Source of the DNA: Wocania_A spongiicola
GTDB taxonomy: Bacteria; Bacteroidota; Bacteroidia; Flavobacteriales; Flavobacteriaceae
Length of the DNA stretch: 64,000 bases
Assembly (NCBI RefSeq): GCF_023502325.1
Contig: NZ_JAMFLZ010000003.1
Location: 434,001-498,000, forward strand
Direction: 5' to 3'
Of this stretch, positions 18,450 to 26,907 are shown piece after piece. How positions within the stretch are numbered: the first letter of the stretch is position 1; each line of letters starts with the position of its first letter. Below the pieces are notes generated by a model. It was given only the letters and a program-made list of their open reading frames with translations, was not told the DNA's origin and ran no database searches. A program made the position numbers and the translations under genes.

Positions 18450-18475
18450 AGCACTATAAATATAACATAGCACTA
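18439..18475. repeat. Two-copy tandem duplication, 19-base period
   Basis: The 18 bases AAATATAACATAGCACTA occur twice in a row with a 19-base period, at the 5' end of the P-loop kinase gene (minus strand). Each copy carries an ATG on the minus strand. The outer one reads ATG TTA TAT TTA TAG, a five-codon frame that ends just before the real start, so it may act as a tiny upstream ORF. It looks like a replication-slippage duplication. Confidence 0.85.
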
Positions 18476-18485
18476 AATATTTTAC

Positions 18486-19784
18486 CTAATCATCAATAGA
18501 TTGCATAACTAGTTTTCTGAATTTATTAGAAGTGTCATCACCATTAATTCGTTGTGTTTGTTTCAATAATACACCAATTACATTTTCTTTTGGATCTGCA
18601 AAATATACGGTATTAAAATACCCTCCCCATATAAATGTACCTTCGCTACCAGCTCCTCCTAAATCTTGCTCTCTTTTATCAATTAAACCAAAAGCTAAAC
18701 CATGTACAGCTTGTATGTTTTCAGATATATATGGTATTTGGTTAGTTAAAATGGTTTCAACTGTTGTTCTACTTAATAGCCTAGCACCATTTAATTCGCC
18801 TTTATTCAAATACATTTGTAAAAAAGTAGCGTAATCTTTTGCAGTACTAGTTAATCCTGCTCCACCTGAAAAAAAGCGTTTTGCGCCTTTAATTGGATAA
18901 TCTGTATCATAAAAAGTTACAGGGTATTTTATCCATTTATCTTCTTCTTTAGTTTGAACCGTAACCAAACGATTGTACTTAGTTTCTGGAAGGTAAAACT
19001 GCGTGTCATGCATCCCTAAAGGGTCAAAAATTCTTGTTCTTAAAAATTCATCAAAAGACATTCCTGATACTATTTCAATAAAATAGCCTAACACGTCTAG
19101 CCCTTCGCTATAAGTAAATTTCTCTCCTGGATTGTGGTGTAATGGGAGCTTAGCAAGCTTCTTTATGTTGTCTCCAATACTAATATTTTTAGTGGTAAAT
19201 AAATCTATAATTCCAGCTTTATTGTAAAGTTTATTAAATCTGTGGTCACCATCAATCACCCCATAACCAACACCAGACGTATGGGTTAATAAGTTTCTAA
19301 TTGTTATTTGTTTATCAGAGGGTTTAGTTGTGTACGATGAGTCGCTTTCATCAAACGTATCTAAAATTTGTTCGTTAGCAAATTCTGGAATGTATTTAGA
19401 AATTGGGTCGTCTAAATTAAACTTCCCTTCTTCCCAAAGCATCATAATTGCTGTTGATGTAATTGCTTTTGATTGTGAAGCTATTCTAAAAATATCAGAT
19501 TGCTTTAAATCTCTTTCAGATGTATTATCAGCCATGCCAAATGATTTGTGGTATACTACTTTTCCATGCCTTGAAACTAATGCGACAGCACCAGGAATAA
19601 TATTGCTCTCAACCGCTTTATTTAACATAGTATCAATATAGCTAAGCCTAAACTCTGACATTCCAGCCTCATTAGCTTGTACTTCAGGAAGTGTAACAGA
19701 CAGATTAGATTGTGTTCCGTTTTTTGATTTAAAACAGCTAACTAAGAAAAAAGAAACAGCAAAAAGATAGAGTAATTTTTTCAT
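18486..19784 (-). CDS. Serine hydrolase, class C beta-lactamase-like lipoprotein
   Basis: The 432-aa product is a beta-lactamase/EstB-type serine hydrolase. It begins with a lipoprotein signal (LVSC, Cys17), so it should be membrane-anchored in the periplasm or on the outer membrane. The catalytic SxxK is SQSK (Ser103, Lys106), followed by YSEG as the Tyr motif and HGLAFGL plus GGAGSEGTFIWGG in the last third. Such proteins are usually esterases or D-amino-acid peptidases rather than resistance enzymes. It stands alone apart from the small kinase gene 37 bases downstream. Confidence 0.9.
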   Translation of the reverse strand: MKKLLYLFAVSFFLVSCFKSKNGTQSNLSVTLPEVQANEAGMSEFRLSYIDTMLNKAVESNIIPGAVALVSRHGKVVYHKSFGMADNTSERDLKQSDIFRIASQSKAITSTAIMMLWEEGKFNLDDPISKYIPEFANEQILDTFDESDSSYTTKPSDKQITIRNLLTHTSGVGYGVIDGDHRFNKLYNKAGIIDLFTTKNISIGDNIKKLAKLPLHHNPGEKFTYSEGLDVLGYFIEIVSGMSFDEFLRTRIFDPLGMHDTQFYLPETKYNRLVTVQTKEEDKWIKYPVTFYDTDYPIKGAKRFFSGGAGLTSTAKDYATFLQMYLNKGELNGARLLSRTTVETILTNQIPYISENIQAVHGLAFGLIDKREQDLGGAGSEGTFIWGGYFNTVYFADPKENVIGVLLKQTQRINGDDTSNKFRKLVMQSIDD

Positions 19785-19868
19785 GATGGAAGTTGATGGT
19801 TTTAGTTAAACATAAAAAGCTAAGTTACTTTTTTTAAACCATTTACAGAAAGAGCTATGTAATTAACG

Positions 19869-19900
19869 AAAAACCTTTTCAAATTAATGAAAAGGTTTTT
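19869..19900. terminator. Hairpin terminator downstream of the ExbB/MotA-like gene
   Basis: A 13-base stem (AAAAACCTTTTCA paired with TGAAAAGGTTTTT) encloses a 6-base loop AATTAA. It lies 27 bases past the stop of the minus-strand gene at 19927 and has T-runs on both strands. Its inner 22 bases are identical to those of the hairpin at 22303-22324. Confidence 0.8.
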
Positions 19901-19926
19901 AATACATATTTTTTAAATAAGCAAAA

Positions 19927-20331
19927 TTATTCATTCTGCATTGCTCTTAAAACAATAATACCTACTCTAGATACAACAAAAGAAAAAAGCCCGAACGTAG
20001 CTGTCAATAGCGATACTTTAAGTCCTCCTGCAAAAATTGCAGGATCTGGATTCCCCAGAGCTTCAACTGTATCAAAAGCAGTAATCAACCCAATAATTGA
20101 GCCTAAAAAGCCTAAAACCAAACCTAGAAGACTACTGTCTATAGCCAAACTAAGCATTTTCTTAGATTTTAAAATATCTTTCTTCAAACTTAAAAAACCT
20201 CGAACTAAAAGAAAAATAGAAAGCAATAAACATATTAAAATTAATGACATAAATAAAGGCCCCCCTTCATAAAACCTATCTGCTAAAGGATTTGATACTA
20301 CTAGTAATTTCGATACTAAGAATACGCACAT
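19927..20331 (-). CDS. MotA/TolQ/ExbB-like membrane protein
   Basis: The 134-aa product has three or four membrane segments: residues 1-15 (weak), 26-45, 62-85 and about 103-128. The pattern GLVLGFLGSIIGLITAFDT followed by KVSLLTATFGLFSFVVSR resembles the proton-channel core of the MotA/TolQ/ExbB family. It is shorter than ExbB and no ExbD/TolR gene is next to it, so it would have to work with a partner elsewhere or have another role. The intergenic region of about 190 bases to the divergent histidine kinase gene contains no clear promoter motif. Confidence 0.65.
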   Translation of the reverse strand: MCVFLVSKLLVVSNPLADRFYEGGPLFMSLILICLLLSIFLLVRGFLSLKKDILKSKKMLSLAIDSSLLGLVLGFLGSIIGLITAFDTVEALGNPDPAIFAGGLKVSLLTATFGLFSFVVSRVGIIVLRAMQNE

Positions 20332-20522
20332 AACTGTTTGTTTTTTGATTAATGTTACACAAACTTAGTTTAGATTATTTATCAAAAAGTTTTAATACGA
20401 CGAATAACCAAATTAGAGTTGGATATAACCTAATGCAGAAACCCTCATTAAATCTGTTATTCGTCTACAAAACATTAATTCCCTATAAAAATAGATTATT
20501 ATTGTAACACTATTTACAAAGC

Positions 20523-21575
20523 ATGATAGAAAAGAAATATATTTTAAAAAAATTAGGCAACCTTTTTCTTCACCTTTTATTTTGGTGCTTAGTATTGCTT
20601 TTTTTTACTTATTTTTTTGGTGCAGAAAGTAAAAACTATAGTGATACGCTTTCATTTTCTATTTTTTTAATGCCAATAACTATTGCCACAACCTATGTTT
20701 CTATATATAAGTTAATACCAGAGTATTTAATAACTAAACGCTATCTCCTATTTGTGCTTTATAGTTTTTATACTTTAATTATTTCTGGGTATTTAATAAT
20801 GGTCTCTATCTTTTTTAGCTTCATATATCTTGCACATTTTGAATATAATGCCATGAATCCTGTAACAAAAAATATATTGTTTGTTGCGATTGCAGTTTAT
20901 TTAGTAGTCATTTTAGTAAGTGCTTTTAAACTATTAAAGTTAAATTTAAAGCACACTGAAAAGGCAAAAAGTTTAGAAACAAAAATACTAGAAACTCAGC
21001 TCAAGCTAAAGGAGCAAGAGCTTAACTATTTAAAAATGCAAATTCATCCGCATTTTTTATTTAATACACTAAATACCATGTATGGCTTTGCTTTAAAGAA
21101 AGCCGATGAGACACCAGAAATGATACTAAAACTTTCTAATTTATTAGATTATTTGTTGTATCAAGTTGACAAACCTTTTGTTCCTTTGGTTACTGAAATT
21201 AATCATATTAAAGATTATATTGAACTAGAAAAAATGCGTTTTAATAATGCTTTGAAAATCAATTTTAATCATAATAATATTTCTAAAACCATAAAAATTG
21301 CTCCTATGTTATTATTACCATTCATTGAGAATAGTTTTAAACATGGTAGTTTACAACATGGTGTTTTAAATATAAACATTGATTTAAATTGTAATGAAGA
21401 AAATATTGATTTTAAAATTAAAAATAGTTATAACAAACCTAAAACAGCAAGTAATGGCATAGGTTTGGAAAACATTAAAAAGCGATTAGATTTGGTATAC
21501 AAAAATAATTACAACTTAACTATTAGTGATAACGAAGGTGTTTTTAAAATAAGCCTTAACTTAAATAATAAGTAA
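20523..21575 (+). CDS. LytS/YehU-type sensor histidine kinase
   Basis: The 350-aa product has four hydrophobic segments in the first 140 residues, a short coiled linker (SLETKILETQLKLKEQELN) and a His_kinase domain with the signature QIHPHFLFNTLNT; His177 just before FLFN is the likely phospho-acceptor. The ATPase part ends with LPFIENSFKHG (N box) and GIGLENIKKRL (G box). It signals to the LytTR regulator encoded directly after it. The kinase frame ends in TAA at 21573-21575 and the regulator begins with the next codon in the same frame, which is unusual (see findings). Confidence 0.93.
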   Translation: MIEKKYILKKLGNLFLHLLFWCLVLLFFTYFFGAESKNYSDTLSFSIFLMPITIATTYVSIYKLIPEYLITKRYLLFVLYSFYTLIISGYLIMVSIFFSFIYLAHFEYNAMNPVTKNILFVAIAVYLVVILVSAFKLLKLNLKHTEKAKSLETKILETQLKLKEQELNYLKMQIHPHFLFNTLNTMYGFALKKADETPEMILKLSNLLDYLLYQVDKPFVPLVTEINHIKDYIELEKMRFNNALKINFNHNNISKTIKIAPMLLLPFIENSFKHGSLQHGVLNINIDLNCNEENIDFKIKNSYNKPKTASNGIGLENIKKRLDLVYKNNYNLTISDNEGVFKISLNLNNK

Positions 21576-22292
21576 TTGCAAAAAAATAAGACTATATCCT
21601 GCATAATTGTTGATGATGAATTCATTGCACGAGAAGTAATTGCTATGCATCTTTCTAATATTAGCAGTATTAGTATTGTAGCAAGCTGTAGCAGTGCTAT
21701 GGAAGCTTTTAAATATATAAGTAAACATGAAATAGATTTAGTTTTTTTAGATATAAACATGCAAGAGATATCTGGAATTTCATTTGCAAAGTCTATTAAT
21801 AAAGACATTAAAATTATTTTTACAACTGCCTATCGCGATTATGCTGTTGAGGGTTTTGAATTGCAAGCTGTAGACTATTTACTAAAACCCATTTCTTTTG
21901 AACGTTTATTAAAAGCCATTAACACCTATTTTGATGTTTACAGTAATCAACAAAAAAGAATTGAAAAACATGTAGATATTAATGAATTTATATTTGTTAG
22001 ATCAGACAGAATTATGGTGAAAATAAATTTTAATGATATTATATACATTGAAAGTTATAGCGATTATATTAAAATTAATTTACCAAATAAAACCATAGTT
22101 ACTCGTGAAACTATTAGCGCTATTGAAGCCAAACTGCCAAAAAATTCTTTTATAAGAATTCACAGATCCTATATAATTTCAATAAAACAAATTACTTCGT
22201 TTACAAACGAACAAATAACTATTTCAAAAAAATCGTTTCCAATTAGCCGAAGTTATAAAACCAAAGTTTTGCAATTATTAGATGCCTTTTAA
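21576..22292 (+). CDS. LytTR-family response regulator with TTG start
   Basis: The 238-aa product has a receiver domain (IIVDDE at the start, phospho-acceptor Asp59 in VFLDINM, TTAYRDYAVEGFELQAVDYL in the middle, K in LLKPISF) and a C-terminal LytTR DNA-binding domain (FIFVRSDRIMVKINFNDIIY, with FIRIHRSYIIS). The only possible start before the receiver core is a TTG at 21576, which directly follows the kinase stop codon in the same frame. The first downstream ATG falls inside the receiver domain. It should be translated by re-initiation or by stop readthrough as a fusion. Confidence 0.9.
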   Translation: MQKNKTISCIIVDDEFIAREVIAMHLSNISSISIVASCSSAMEAFKYISKHEIDLVFLDINMQEISGISFAKSINKDIKIIFTTAYRDYAVEGFELQAVDYLLKPISFERLLKAINTYFDVYSNQQKRIEKHVDINEFIFVRSDRIMVKINFNDIIYIESYSDYIKINLPNKTIVTRETISAIEAKLPKNSFIRIHRSYIISIKQITSFTNEQITISKKSFPISRSYKTKVLQLLDAF

Positions 22293-22293
22293 A

Positions 22294-22325
22294 CAAAAAA
22301 ACCCTTTTCAAATTAATGAAAAGGG
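22294..22325 (-). terminator. Hairpin terminator downstream of the mscS-like gene
   Basis: The stem CCCTTTTCA/TGAAAAGGG with loop AATTAA is followed on the minus strand by a run of seven T, so it should end the minus-strand mscS-like transcript. On the plus strand, 10 bases after the response-regulator stop, there is no T-run. The inner 22 bases repeat the hairpin at 19874-19895. Confidence 0.75.
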
Positions 22326-22392
22326 ATATAATATGTAGAGAGTTGCTTAATATACAGGTAGTAACCAACCAAATTTTAACCCTAACTTAAAA

Positions 22393-23220
22393 TTAATCCT
22401 GTATTTTAACTTGGCTCTCTACAATATCTTTAATTGGTACAACAAGTTTACCTTGTTCTGTTTTTATAGTAACGGTTATACCGTCTAACGATTCTACTTC
22501 GCCTTTAATATTATTGAATTCAATGTTTTGACCTATTTCATAGGTTTTTCTAGCATAAAATGTTTTTAATAAATCTCCTACCACTTTTTGTGCTCCAAAA
22601 CCAAAAGCTAAAGCAAAAGCTAATAGAAAACCTGCCAAAATCATGGTAATATTACTCGTAATTATTTCAGTATTAACGCCAGCTTGATTTAAGGCAGTTA
22701 TAGAAGTGAATATGAGTATTATAAAAAATACAATCTGACTTATAATTTTAGCTCCAGATAAATCCATAGATTCAAAAAAGGACTTCAATCCTTTCTTTAT
22801 TACGTTAGCTAAAACTAATCCAATGGTAAATATAACAACAGCTGCAAATAATTGTGGTAAATAACCTAATAGGTTACTAATTTGCTCAGATATCATGGTT
22901 AAATTCATAATGTCTGACACCATGATTATAAGAATAATGTACATAACCCATTTTACAAAATTTGAAACAATCTTAATCGTATCAAAATTTAATTTCTTGC
23001 CTTCAACAATCTCAATTTCATTTAACTTATCATCTAATTTATTGGCCTTTGCTAGCTTTAATGCCCTTTTAATAATACGAACTATCAATTTGGTAATTAA
23101 CCAGCCTATAATCAATACTATAAATGCTACAACTAAATTAAGAAGCACTTTTGTTATTTCTGGCCACATGACTGTTAAAGACTCCAAGGCCTTATCTTTC
23201 CATCCTATTGCTTTTTCCAT
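22393..23220 (-). CDS. MscS-like small mechanosensitive channel
   Basis: The 275-aa product has an N-terminal membrane segment (residues about 20-45), two to three more between about 88 and 185, and a pore-lining helix with the pattern GFLLAFALAFGFGAQKVVGDLL, whose second half resembles the MscS pore/hinge. After it comes a beta domain (YEIGQNIEFNNIKGEVESLDG and VPIKDIVESQV). The extended four-helix form with the sequence IVKWVMYIILIIMV-like segments is common in Bacteroidota. It probably protects against osmotic shock. It is in the same direction as the sigma gene cluster, 38 bases downstream of the 59-aa gene. Confidence 0.85.
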   Translation of the reverse strand: MEKAIGWKDKALESLTVMWPEITKVLLNLVVAFIVLIIGWLITKLIVRIIKRALKLAKANKLDDKLNEIEIVEGKKLNFDTIKIVSNFVKWVMYIILIIMVSDIMNLTMISEQISNLLGYLPQLFAAVVIFTIGLVLANVIKKGLKSFFESMDLSGAKIISQIVFFIILIFTSITALNQAGVNTEIITSNITMILAGFLLAFALAFGFGAQKVVGDLLKTFYARKTYEIGQNIEFNNIKGEVESLDGITVTIKTEQGKLVVPIKDIVESQVKIQD

Positions 23221-23258
23221 TATCTTAAATTTTGTTAGGGTTATTTTTGTTTAATGTT

Positions 23259-23438
23259 TTATTTTGTGTCTTTTCTACTCCTCATAACAGTTTCTATCAC
23301 ATCACCTATATTATAAGAAAATAGTGCTGCTAACTCCATAATGAGTTTTGCCATAGCAATATCGCTCATAACCTTTGCTTTGAGTTCTTGCGGAACTTCC
23401 TTGAGAGGCTGGTTTATTTGCTTAAACGGATTCTCCAT
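23259..23438 (-). CDS. 59-aa protein translationally coupled to the ECF sigma gene
   Basis: An ATG at 23438 overlaps the sigma-factor stop by one base (TAATG on the minus strand), and the frame runs 59 codons to a TAA at 23259-23261. The product starts MENPFKQINQPLKEVP, is soluble and mostly helical by composition, and contains no membrane segment. The start/stop overlap and the position between the sigma gene and mscS suggest a real gene. Many ECF operons carry a short anti-sigma regulator in exactly this place, but this one lacks the zinc or membrane features of classical anti-sigma factors, so its role is open. Confidence 0.7.
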   Translation of the reverse strand: MENPFKQINQPLKEVPQELKAKVMSDIAMAKLIMELAALFSYNIGDVIETVMRSRKDTK

Positions 23439-24013
23439 TATTTAAGGTTGTTAGTATACACATTCTTTAGTTTGTCTTTAGCGCGTTTAAGTCTCATTTT
23501 AACCGCACTTTCACCTATTCCTAAAACACTTTCAATATCTCTTATAGAAAGAAAATCTTGGTATTTTAGTAATAGAATCATTTTCTCCTCTGGAGAAATT
23601 AGCTCTAAAGCTACTTTTAATCTATCAACTTTCATATCCAGAAAACTGGTATCATCTTCATCATAATATGAAAGGTTTTCAATGTCTTTATAATCTACTG
23701 ACTGTTTCTCAAACTTCTTAGCCGTATTTCTTGTTACATAATTTACACAATGATTATAAGTGAAAGCATACAACCAAGTTGAAAACTTCGATTTCCCTTT
23801 AAAGCTAGCCAATTTAACAAAGAGCTTTAAAAATACATCTTGAGTTAAATCTTTAGCTTCATCGGCATCTTTAGCAAACCCAAAACATTTATTATACACT
23901 AATGTAGCATACCTATCATACAGTATTTCGAAAAGTAATGTGTTATTGGTTTTAACAATTACTTTTACCAAATCTTCATCAGGTAACTTATTAATATTTT
24001 CTAGGGTTTTCAA
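23438..24013 (-). CDS. ECF RNA polymerase sigma factor
   Basis: The 191-aa product has region 2 (FEILYDRYATLVYNKCFGF, then LTQDVFLKLFVKLASFKG and FSTWLYAFTYNHCVNYV) and region 4 (EEKMILLLKYQDFLSIRDIE then LGIGESAVKMRLKRAKDKLK), the standard layout of sigma-70 ECF factors. No in-frame ATG exists between the upstream stop and region 2, so the TTG at 24013 is the likely start. It is coupled to the 59-aa gene and followed by the channel gene, so the three may form one stress-response unit. The upstream 150 bases, shared with the divergent TPR gene, have no clear promoter box. Confidence 0.93.
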   Translation of the reverse strand: MKTLENINKLPDEDLVKVIVKTNNTLLFEILYDRYATLVYNKCFGFAKDADEAKDLTQDVFLKLFVKLASFKGKSKFSTWLYAFTYNHCVNYVTRNTAKKFEKQSVDYKDIENLSYYDEDDTSFLDMKVDRLKVALELISPEEKMILLLKYQDFLSIRDIESVLGIGESAVKMRLKRAKDKLKNVYTNNLK

Positions 24014-24169
24014 ATGTAGCTTATCGCTATTTTAGTTGTTATGATTTAAGACACAGGTAACTTAAATAAGTCACATAATAATTTTAATTCTTTTAAAAAT
24101 TATTAAAACACTTTAATCTTTTGTAAATTGTATGACCGTAATTGACTATAAATCAAAATTTTACACAAA

Positions 24170-25897
24170 ATGAAAAAAGGCATATTAATTCTTATCTCCC
24201 TAAGTCTATTTTTATCTTGTAAAAACAACAAATCCACTGAAGAGAGCATATTAATTTCTAAATCTCCACCATCATCTAAATATACGTGTGTTCCGCAAGT
24301 TACAGATAGTGAATGGTATAAAAAAGATAATATCGCTCCTCTTTTAGAAGGTTATGATGCGATAAATTACCCAATAACAACAGATAATGTATTAGTACAA
24401 CGGTATTTTAATCAAGGAATGACTTTGGCTTATGGGTTTAATCATGCCGAAGCGGCTCGTTCTTTTTACTATGCAACTAAGCTAGACCCTACTTGCGCTA
24501 TGGCATTTTGGGGTTATGCATATGTGCTAGGGCCTAATTATAATGCAGGTATGGAAGATGATAATTATCAAAGAGCCTATCAAGCTATACAAAAGGCTAT
24601 AGAGTTATCATCAAACGCTACAAAAAAAGAAAAAGATTTTATTAAAGTAATGGCTTTACGTTATGCTTCAGAACCTCCTGAAGATAGAACTGACTTAGAC
24701 ACGCAATATTCTAATGCTTTAAAAAAGTTATATGACAAATATCCAGATGATACAGAAATAAGTACTTTGTATGCAGAGTCCTTAATGAATTTACATCCAT
24801 GGGATTTGAATGAAAAAGATGGTACTGAGAAACCTTGGACTGTTGAAATTGTATCGCTTTTAGAAAAATTGATAGCGCAAAACCCAAAACACCCAGGGGC
24901 ACATCACTTTTATATACATGCTGTTGAAGCCTCAAAAACACCTGAACGTTCTGATGCATCTGCAAAATTATTTGATGAGGGTTTAGTTTCTGGCTCAGGG
25001 CATTTATTACACATGCCATCTCACACCTATATAAGAACTGGCGAATATCATAAAGGTACCTTATCTAACATTGCTGCAGTAAAAGCCGATAGTACTTATG
25101 TAACTACATGCCATGCTCAAGGTGCATATCCGTTAGGTTATTACCCACATAACTATCATTTTATGGCAGCTACTGCTACTTTGGAAGGTAATAGTCACTG
25201 GGCCATGATTGGCGCCAATAAAGTGTCAGAACATGTTCATCCAGAAATTATGAAACAACCAGGATGGGGAACTTTACAGCATTATTACACAATTCCTTAC
25301 TATGTTGCCGTTAAATTTAAAAAATGGGATGATATTTTAAATATGAAGTTAGAGACTTACGATTTAAATTACCCAAAAGCCATTAAGCATTATGCTGAAG
25401 GTATGGCACATTTAGGAAAAGGTGATTTAAATAAAGCCAAAGCAGAGCTAGAAGCACTTAAAATATTAACTGAAAACGAAAGCTTAAAAGACGTTACCAT
25501 TTGGGGTATTAATTCTGTTTACGATTTAGTTATTATTGCCTCAAAGGTTTTAGATGCTGAAATTTTGGCATCTGAATCAGTTAAAAATTATAAAGCAAGT
25601 ATTGTTCTTTTAAAAGAAGCTGTAGCTATGGAAGACGCATTAAATTATAACGAGCCTCCAGATTGGTTTTTCTCTATTCGTCATCATTTGGGAAAAGTTT
25701 TAATATTAAATGGACAAAAAAGATTAGCTATCAAAATTTATCAAGAAGATTTAGATCGTTTACCAAAAAATGGTTGGGCTTACCATGGTTTAAAACAAGC
25801 ATATTCAGATTTAGGAGATCTTAAAAACGTATATAAAATTGACGAATTAATAGCAAAGAGTTGGAAACATGCTGATTTTGAAATTGAAATTAATTGA
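24170..25897 (+). CDS. TPR-containing lipoprotein
   Basis: The 575-aa product begins with a lipoprotein signal (ISLSLFLSC, Cys17). After it the chain is helical with repeated tetratricopeptide-like patterns: YFNQGMTLAYGFNHAEAARSF, PTCAMAFWGYAYVLG, AQNPKHPGAHHFYIHAVEAS, HAEGMAHLGKGDLNKAKAEL-like and LPKNGWAYHGLKQAYSDLGD. Several conserved His-rich stretches (HLLHMPSHTYIRTGEY, GYYPHNYHF) recur in this family of secreted Bacteroidota proteins and may bind a metal. Its function is not known. It has its own upstream region and ends at a hairpin at 25968. Confidence 0.82.
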   Translation: MKKGILILISLSLFLSCKNNKSTEESILISKSPPSSKYTCVPQVTDSEWYKKDNIAPLLEGYDAINYPITTDNVLVQRYFNQGMTLAYGFNHAEAARSFYYATKLDPTCAMAFWGYAYVLGPNYNAGMEDDNYQRAYQAIQKAIELSSNATKKEKDFIKVMALRYASEPPEDRTDLDTQYSNALKKLYDKYPDDTEISTLYAESLMNLHPWDLNEKDGTEKPWTVEIVSLLEKLIAQNPKHPGAHHFYIHAVEASKTPERSDASAKLFDEGLVSGSGHLLHMPSHTYIRTGEYHKGTLSNIAAVKADSTYVTTCHAQGAYPLGYYPHNYHFMAATATLEGNSHWAMIGANKVSEHVHPEIMKQPGWGTLQHYYTIPYYVAVKFKKWDDILNMKLETYDLNYPKAIKHYAEGMAHLGKGDLNKAKAELEALKILTENESLKDVTIWGINSVYDLVIIASKVLDAEILASESVKNYKASIVLLKEAVAMEDALNYNEPPDWFFSIRHHLGKVLILNGQKRLAIKIYQEDLDRLPKNGWAYHGLKQAYSDLGDLKNVYKIDELIAKSWKHADFEIEIN

Positions 25898-25967
25898 TAC
25901 TTTGATTATTTAAGTACAATGATATTTCCATTCCACATCGATTAAAATTGCTACAAAACTACTATTA

Positions 25968-25998
25968 ACCATCTCAAACTTTAGGTGTTTGAGATGGT
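25968..25998 (+). terminator. Hairpin between the TPR lipoprotein and DUF4249 genes
   Basis: A perfect 12-base stem (ACCATCTCAAAC with GTTTGAGATGGT) and a 7-base loop lie about 70 bases after the TPR-gene stop and before the convergent DUF4249 gene stop. There is only a weak T-run after it on either strand, so it is a moderate terminator candidate. Confidence 0.6.
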
Positions 25999-26060
25999 CT
26001 AATTTACTTGTAATTTATTGTTCTATCTCATTAGACATATATACTAAATTACTTTATTTA

Positions 26061-26903
26061 CTATTGAAATGTATAACTCTCTTTTACTACTTGAGTTAAT
26101 CTAAAATACCCAAAAGCATAGTTATCTGGGGTTGTAGTATTAATACAGTTTCCTCTTATCTCTGCTGCAACAGAACTGAAAGGATCTCCTCCACTATCGT
26201 ATTGCTCTATTAACAATTGCATGTAGTTATGGTACCTTTCAGAAATACCAAATAAAGAGATATCTACCGTATCTCCAGGGTTAAACTCTTCCGTTGGGTC
26301 ATCAGCATCGTCATCTTTTTCAAAAAAGTCATCGATTTCATTACCGTTTATAAACTCATCCGATATTTCTTCTAAAAACGGGAACATGTCGCCTACTTCC
26401 AAAACCCTAACTAAATAATAGTTTTCTTCATCAGCAGGATCATCCCAAAATATAGTAACATCTAAAACCTCGTCATCAAATCCTCCTTCTAAAGACTGAG
26501 TAATTCTATTAATATCTGAAACCGATTTTAAAGTTTCACTTGCTTGATAATTTTCTCCGTTATAAACAATTTCTAATGTATATGTATCATTAACAACTGG
26601 AATAAAACTTGAAGTTGTATAAGTTCCATTATTCTGATCTGCAAATGTAAATTCAGCACCACTATTAGTATTAGTTACTTTTACTGTTGCTCCTGTTACA
26701 ATATTATTTGTAGTTGTATCAAAATACGGTGTAGATGTATGTAGTTTAATTGTTTGGTTGTTACCTACTGTTCCTTTTTCCCAATCTATAGAAGCTTCTA
26801 CAACTAATCTTGGTGCTGCAGTCGGTACCGTTACATCAATAACATCTTCGCACGAGGCCAATATTAAGCATGCTATTATTGCTATTTGTTTTATATATTT
26901 CAT
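26061..26903 (-). CDS. DUF4249-family lipoprotein, partner of the TonB receptor
   Basis: The 280-aa product has a lipoprotein signal (ACLILASC, Cys18) followed by EDVIDVTVPTAAPRLVVEASI, the hallmark opening of DUF4249 proteins, and Ig-like beta strands (GATVKVTNTNSGAEFTF, NDTYTLEI). Genes of this family nearly always follow a TonB-dependent receptor in Bacteroidota, as here: the gap is 4 bases. The pair probably forms an outer-membrane uptake complex whose substrate is unknown. The acidic stretch around DDFFEKDDDADDPTEEFNPG may bind metal. Confidence 0.9.
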   Translation of the reverse strand: MKYIKQIAIIACLILASCEDVIDVTVPTAAPRLVVEASIDWEKGTVGNNQTIKLHTSTPYFDTTTNNIVTGATVKVTNTNSGAEFTFADQNNGTYTTSSFIPVVNDTYTLEIVYNGENYQASETLKSVSDINRITQSLEGGFDDEVLDVTIFWDDPADEENYYLVRVLEVGDMFPFLEEISDEFINGNEIDDFFEKDDDADDPTEEFNPGDTVDISLFGISERYHNYMQLLIEQYDSGGDPFSSVAAEIRGNCINTTTPDNYAFGYFRLTQVVKESYTFQ

Positions 26904-26907
26904 GTTT

